Assembly: GCA_031259645.1 (NCBI GenBank)
Contig: JAIRLC010000017.1
Span: 1-7,429 of the forward strand
DNA from: Prevotellaceae bacterium
GTDB lineage: Bacteria > Bacteroidota > Bacteroidia > Bacteroidales > UBA932
Length of the DNA stretch: 7,429 nucleotides
Reading direction: 5' to 3'
Position numbers and translations under genes: made by a program. The notes under the pieces are model-generated. The model saw only the letters and a program-made list of their open reading frames with translations, did not search any database and was not told the origin of the DNA. Shown piece by piece: positions 6,647 through 7,429 of this stretch; within the stretch, counting starts at the first letter, position 1; each line of letters begins with the position of its first letter.

Positions 6647-7387
6647 CTATTGCGCAATAAAGCGGTAGGTGATGTGCCCCGCTTGCCGTTCGGGGGCTTT
6701 GCTGTCGGCGGCGAAGCGCGAAGTTTGTGCGGCGCGCCGTGCGGCGTCAATCAGGCAGGTGTTGGCGGTGGAGGCGGCGGTGTTCACGGCCGTATTCACC
6801 ACATAGCCCCTGCGGTCAACCTCAATGCGCAGGGTTACGTCGCCGCCGCCCCGGCACTGGTACACCGGCACGGGCAGGCGCATGGCCTTGCGTCCGCCGA
6901 GGTCGTACGACAGCACCGACGGACCCTTGTACGCTTCGGCCTGGTTTCCGGATGTGGCGGCGTTTGATTGCAGCGCCTCGTCGCCGCCCTGTTGTTGTTG
7001 CAGCGCTTGTCGTGAAGCGTCAAGGCTCGCCTGCACGCGGCGCGCTTCGTCGTATATAGTGGCGGGGTTGCGGTGGCGGTCGTCGCGCAACAGTTGTTCG
7101 GTTTCGTCCACGGCGGCATTACGCAGGTTATGGTGGCGCGAGGGCGCGAGGATGTCGTCCAATTCCTTTTCAAATTGTTCGCGCCGCTCCTGTTTTTGTA
7201 TTTGCGCTTCCTGCGCCTCCTGTTGTGAGAAATCGAGCACAAGAGATACTTCTATTTTCTCGAGGTTTTGCAGGTGGTACAGCAACAGTATGAGGAGCAA
7301 CAACAGGTGTACGCTGACGGTAGTGTATATGCCTACCCGGTTTTCGCGAAAGAATTTCCCGATGCTATGTTTTTCTTCATCGAACAC
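6647..7387 (-). CDS. TonB-like envelope protein
   Basis: A 246-residue protein with a short cytoplasmic N-terminus, one membrane segment at about 19-37 (GIYTTVSVHLLLLLILLLY) and a periplasmic remainder. Residues 53-135 are charged and glutamine-rich (QEAQEAQIQKQERREQFEKEL, then QALQQQQ) and are probably extended or coiled-coil. The C-terminal domain (about 155-246) contains GPSVLSYDLGGRKAMRLP, then YQCRGGGDVTLRIEVDRRGYVV and ARRAAQTSRF, ending in ITYRFIAQ. This is the layout of TonB C-terminal domains, and the block is familiar from Bacteroidota TonB-like proteins usually called hypothetical. TonB proteins pass inner-membrane proton energy to outer-membrane transporters; whether this one does so is not shown. 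The periplasmic cysteines Cys178 and Cys211 could pair. The GTG start directly follows the TAA of the upstream gene, indicating one operon. No alternative ATG precedes the membrane segment. Confidence 0.85.
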   Translation of the reverse strand: MFDEEKHSIGKFFRENRVGIYTTVSVHLLLLLILLLYHLQNLEKIEVSLVLDFSQQEAQEAQIQKQERREQFEKELDDILAPSRHHNLRNAAVDETEQLLRDDRHRNPATIYDEARRVQASLDASRQALQQQQGGDEALQSNAATSGNQAEAYKGPSVLSYDLGGRKAMRLPVPVYQCRGGGDVTLRIEVDRRGYVVNTAVNTAASTANTCLIDAARRAAQTSRFAADSKAPERQAGHITYRFIAQ

Positions 7388-7429
7388 TTATTTCAACATG
7401 TTTTTGGCGTTCAAATTCGATTTCTCGAT
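7388..7429 (-). CDS. 3' tip of an unidentified gene upstream of the TonB-like gene
   Basis: The last 13 codons and TAA stop of a reading frame that enters from the right edge, ending IEKSNLNAKNMLK. Its stop is immediately followed by the GTG start of the TonB-like gene, which suggests translational coupling. In Bacteroidota the gene before a TonB-like gene is often an ExbD-type transport component, but this tip is too short to assign and could also be an open frame by chance. Confidence 0.45.
   Translation of the reverse strand: MEKSNLNAKNMLK

Noticed and set aside
6526..6750. N-terminal extension of the lipoprotein frame to 6750
   Set aside because: It runs antisense-free but through the promoter and into the end of the TonB-like gene, and it would bury the clear signal peptide starting at 6525.
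6650..7059. Open frames on the + strand across the TonB-like gene
   Set aside because: They are arginine-, glycine- and proline-rich shadows caused by the high GC of the real gene on the other strand.

Overview
The window is a chromosomal segment from a member of the Bacteroidota, most likely order Bacteroidales. Three things point there: promoters of the TTTG-N19/20-TAnnTTTG type (TACCTTTG ahead of mfd, TATCTTTG ahead of the lipoprotein gene), starts without Shine-Dalgarno sequences, and a lipoprotein with an acidic stretch after its lipid-bearing cysteine, as in the Bacteroidota surface-export signal. The conserved genes have mixed, moderately GC-rich codons. The species cannot be named from the sequence alone.

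Left part, + strand (1-5397): the 3' end of pyrG (CTP synthase), a short degenerate tandem repeat that also encodes the last residues of PyrG, a complete guaA (GMP synthase), and a complete mfd (transcription-repair coupling factor). PyrG and GuaA are both glutamine-dependent, ATP-consuming amidotransferases that complete CTP and GMP synthesis, so the pair supplies nucleotide precursors. Mfd appears to have its own promoter directly after guaA. That promoter lies so close to the gene that the true Mfd start is probably a near-leaderless TTG rather than the ATG inside guaA.

Middle (5398-5610): a 213-bp AT-rich spacer between convergent genes. It contains a perfect 8-bp inverted repeat, a small hairpin and possibly the remains of a broken small gene.

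Right part, - strand (5611-7429): the 3' tip of an unidentified gene, a GC-rich TonB-like inner-membrane/periplasmic protein whose GTG start abuts the stop of that gene, and then, behind its own strong promoter, an AT-rich lipoprotein gene with two lipocalin-like domains. The lipoprotein carries two in-frame copies of a 66-bp unit whose core is an 18-bp identical, partly palindromic sequence encoding SEVASQ. This is the most unusual item in the window and resembles a small repeat that has inserted into a coding region. No defence system, CRISPR array, intact insertion sequence, tRNA or rRNA was seen.
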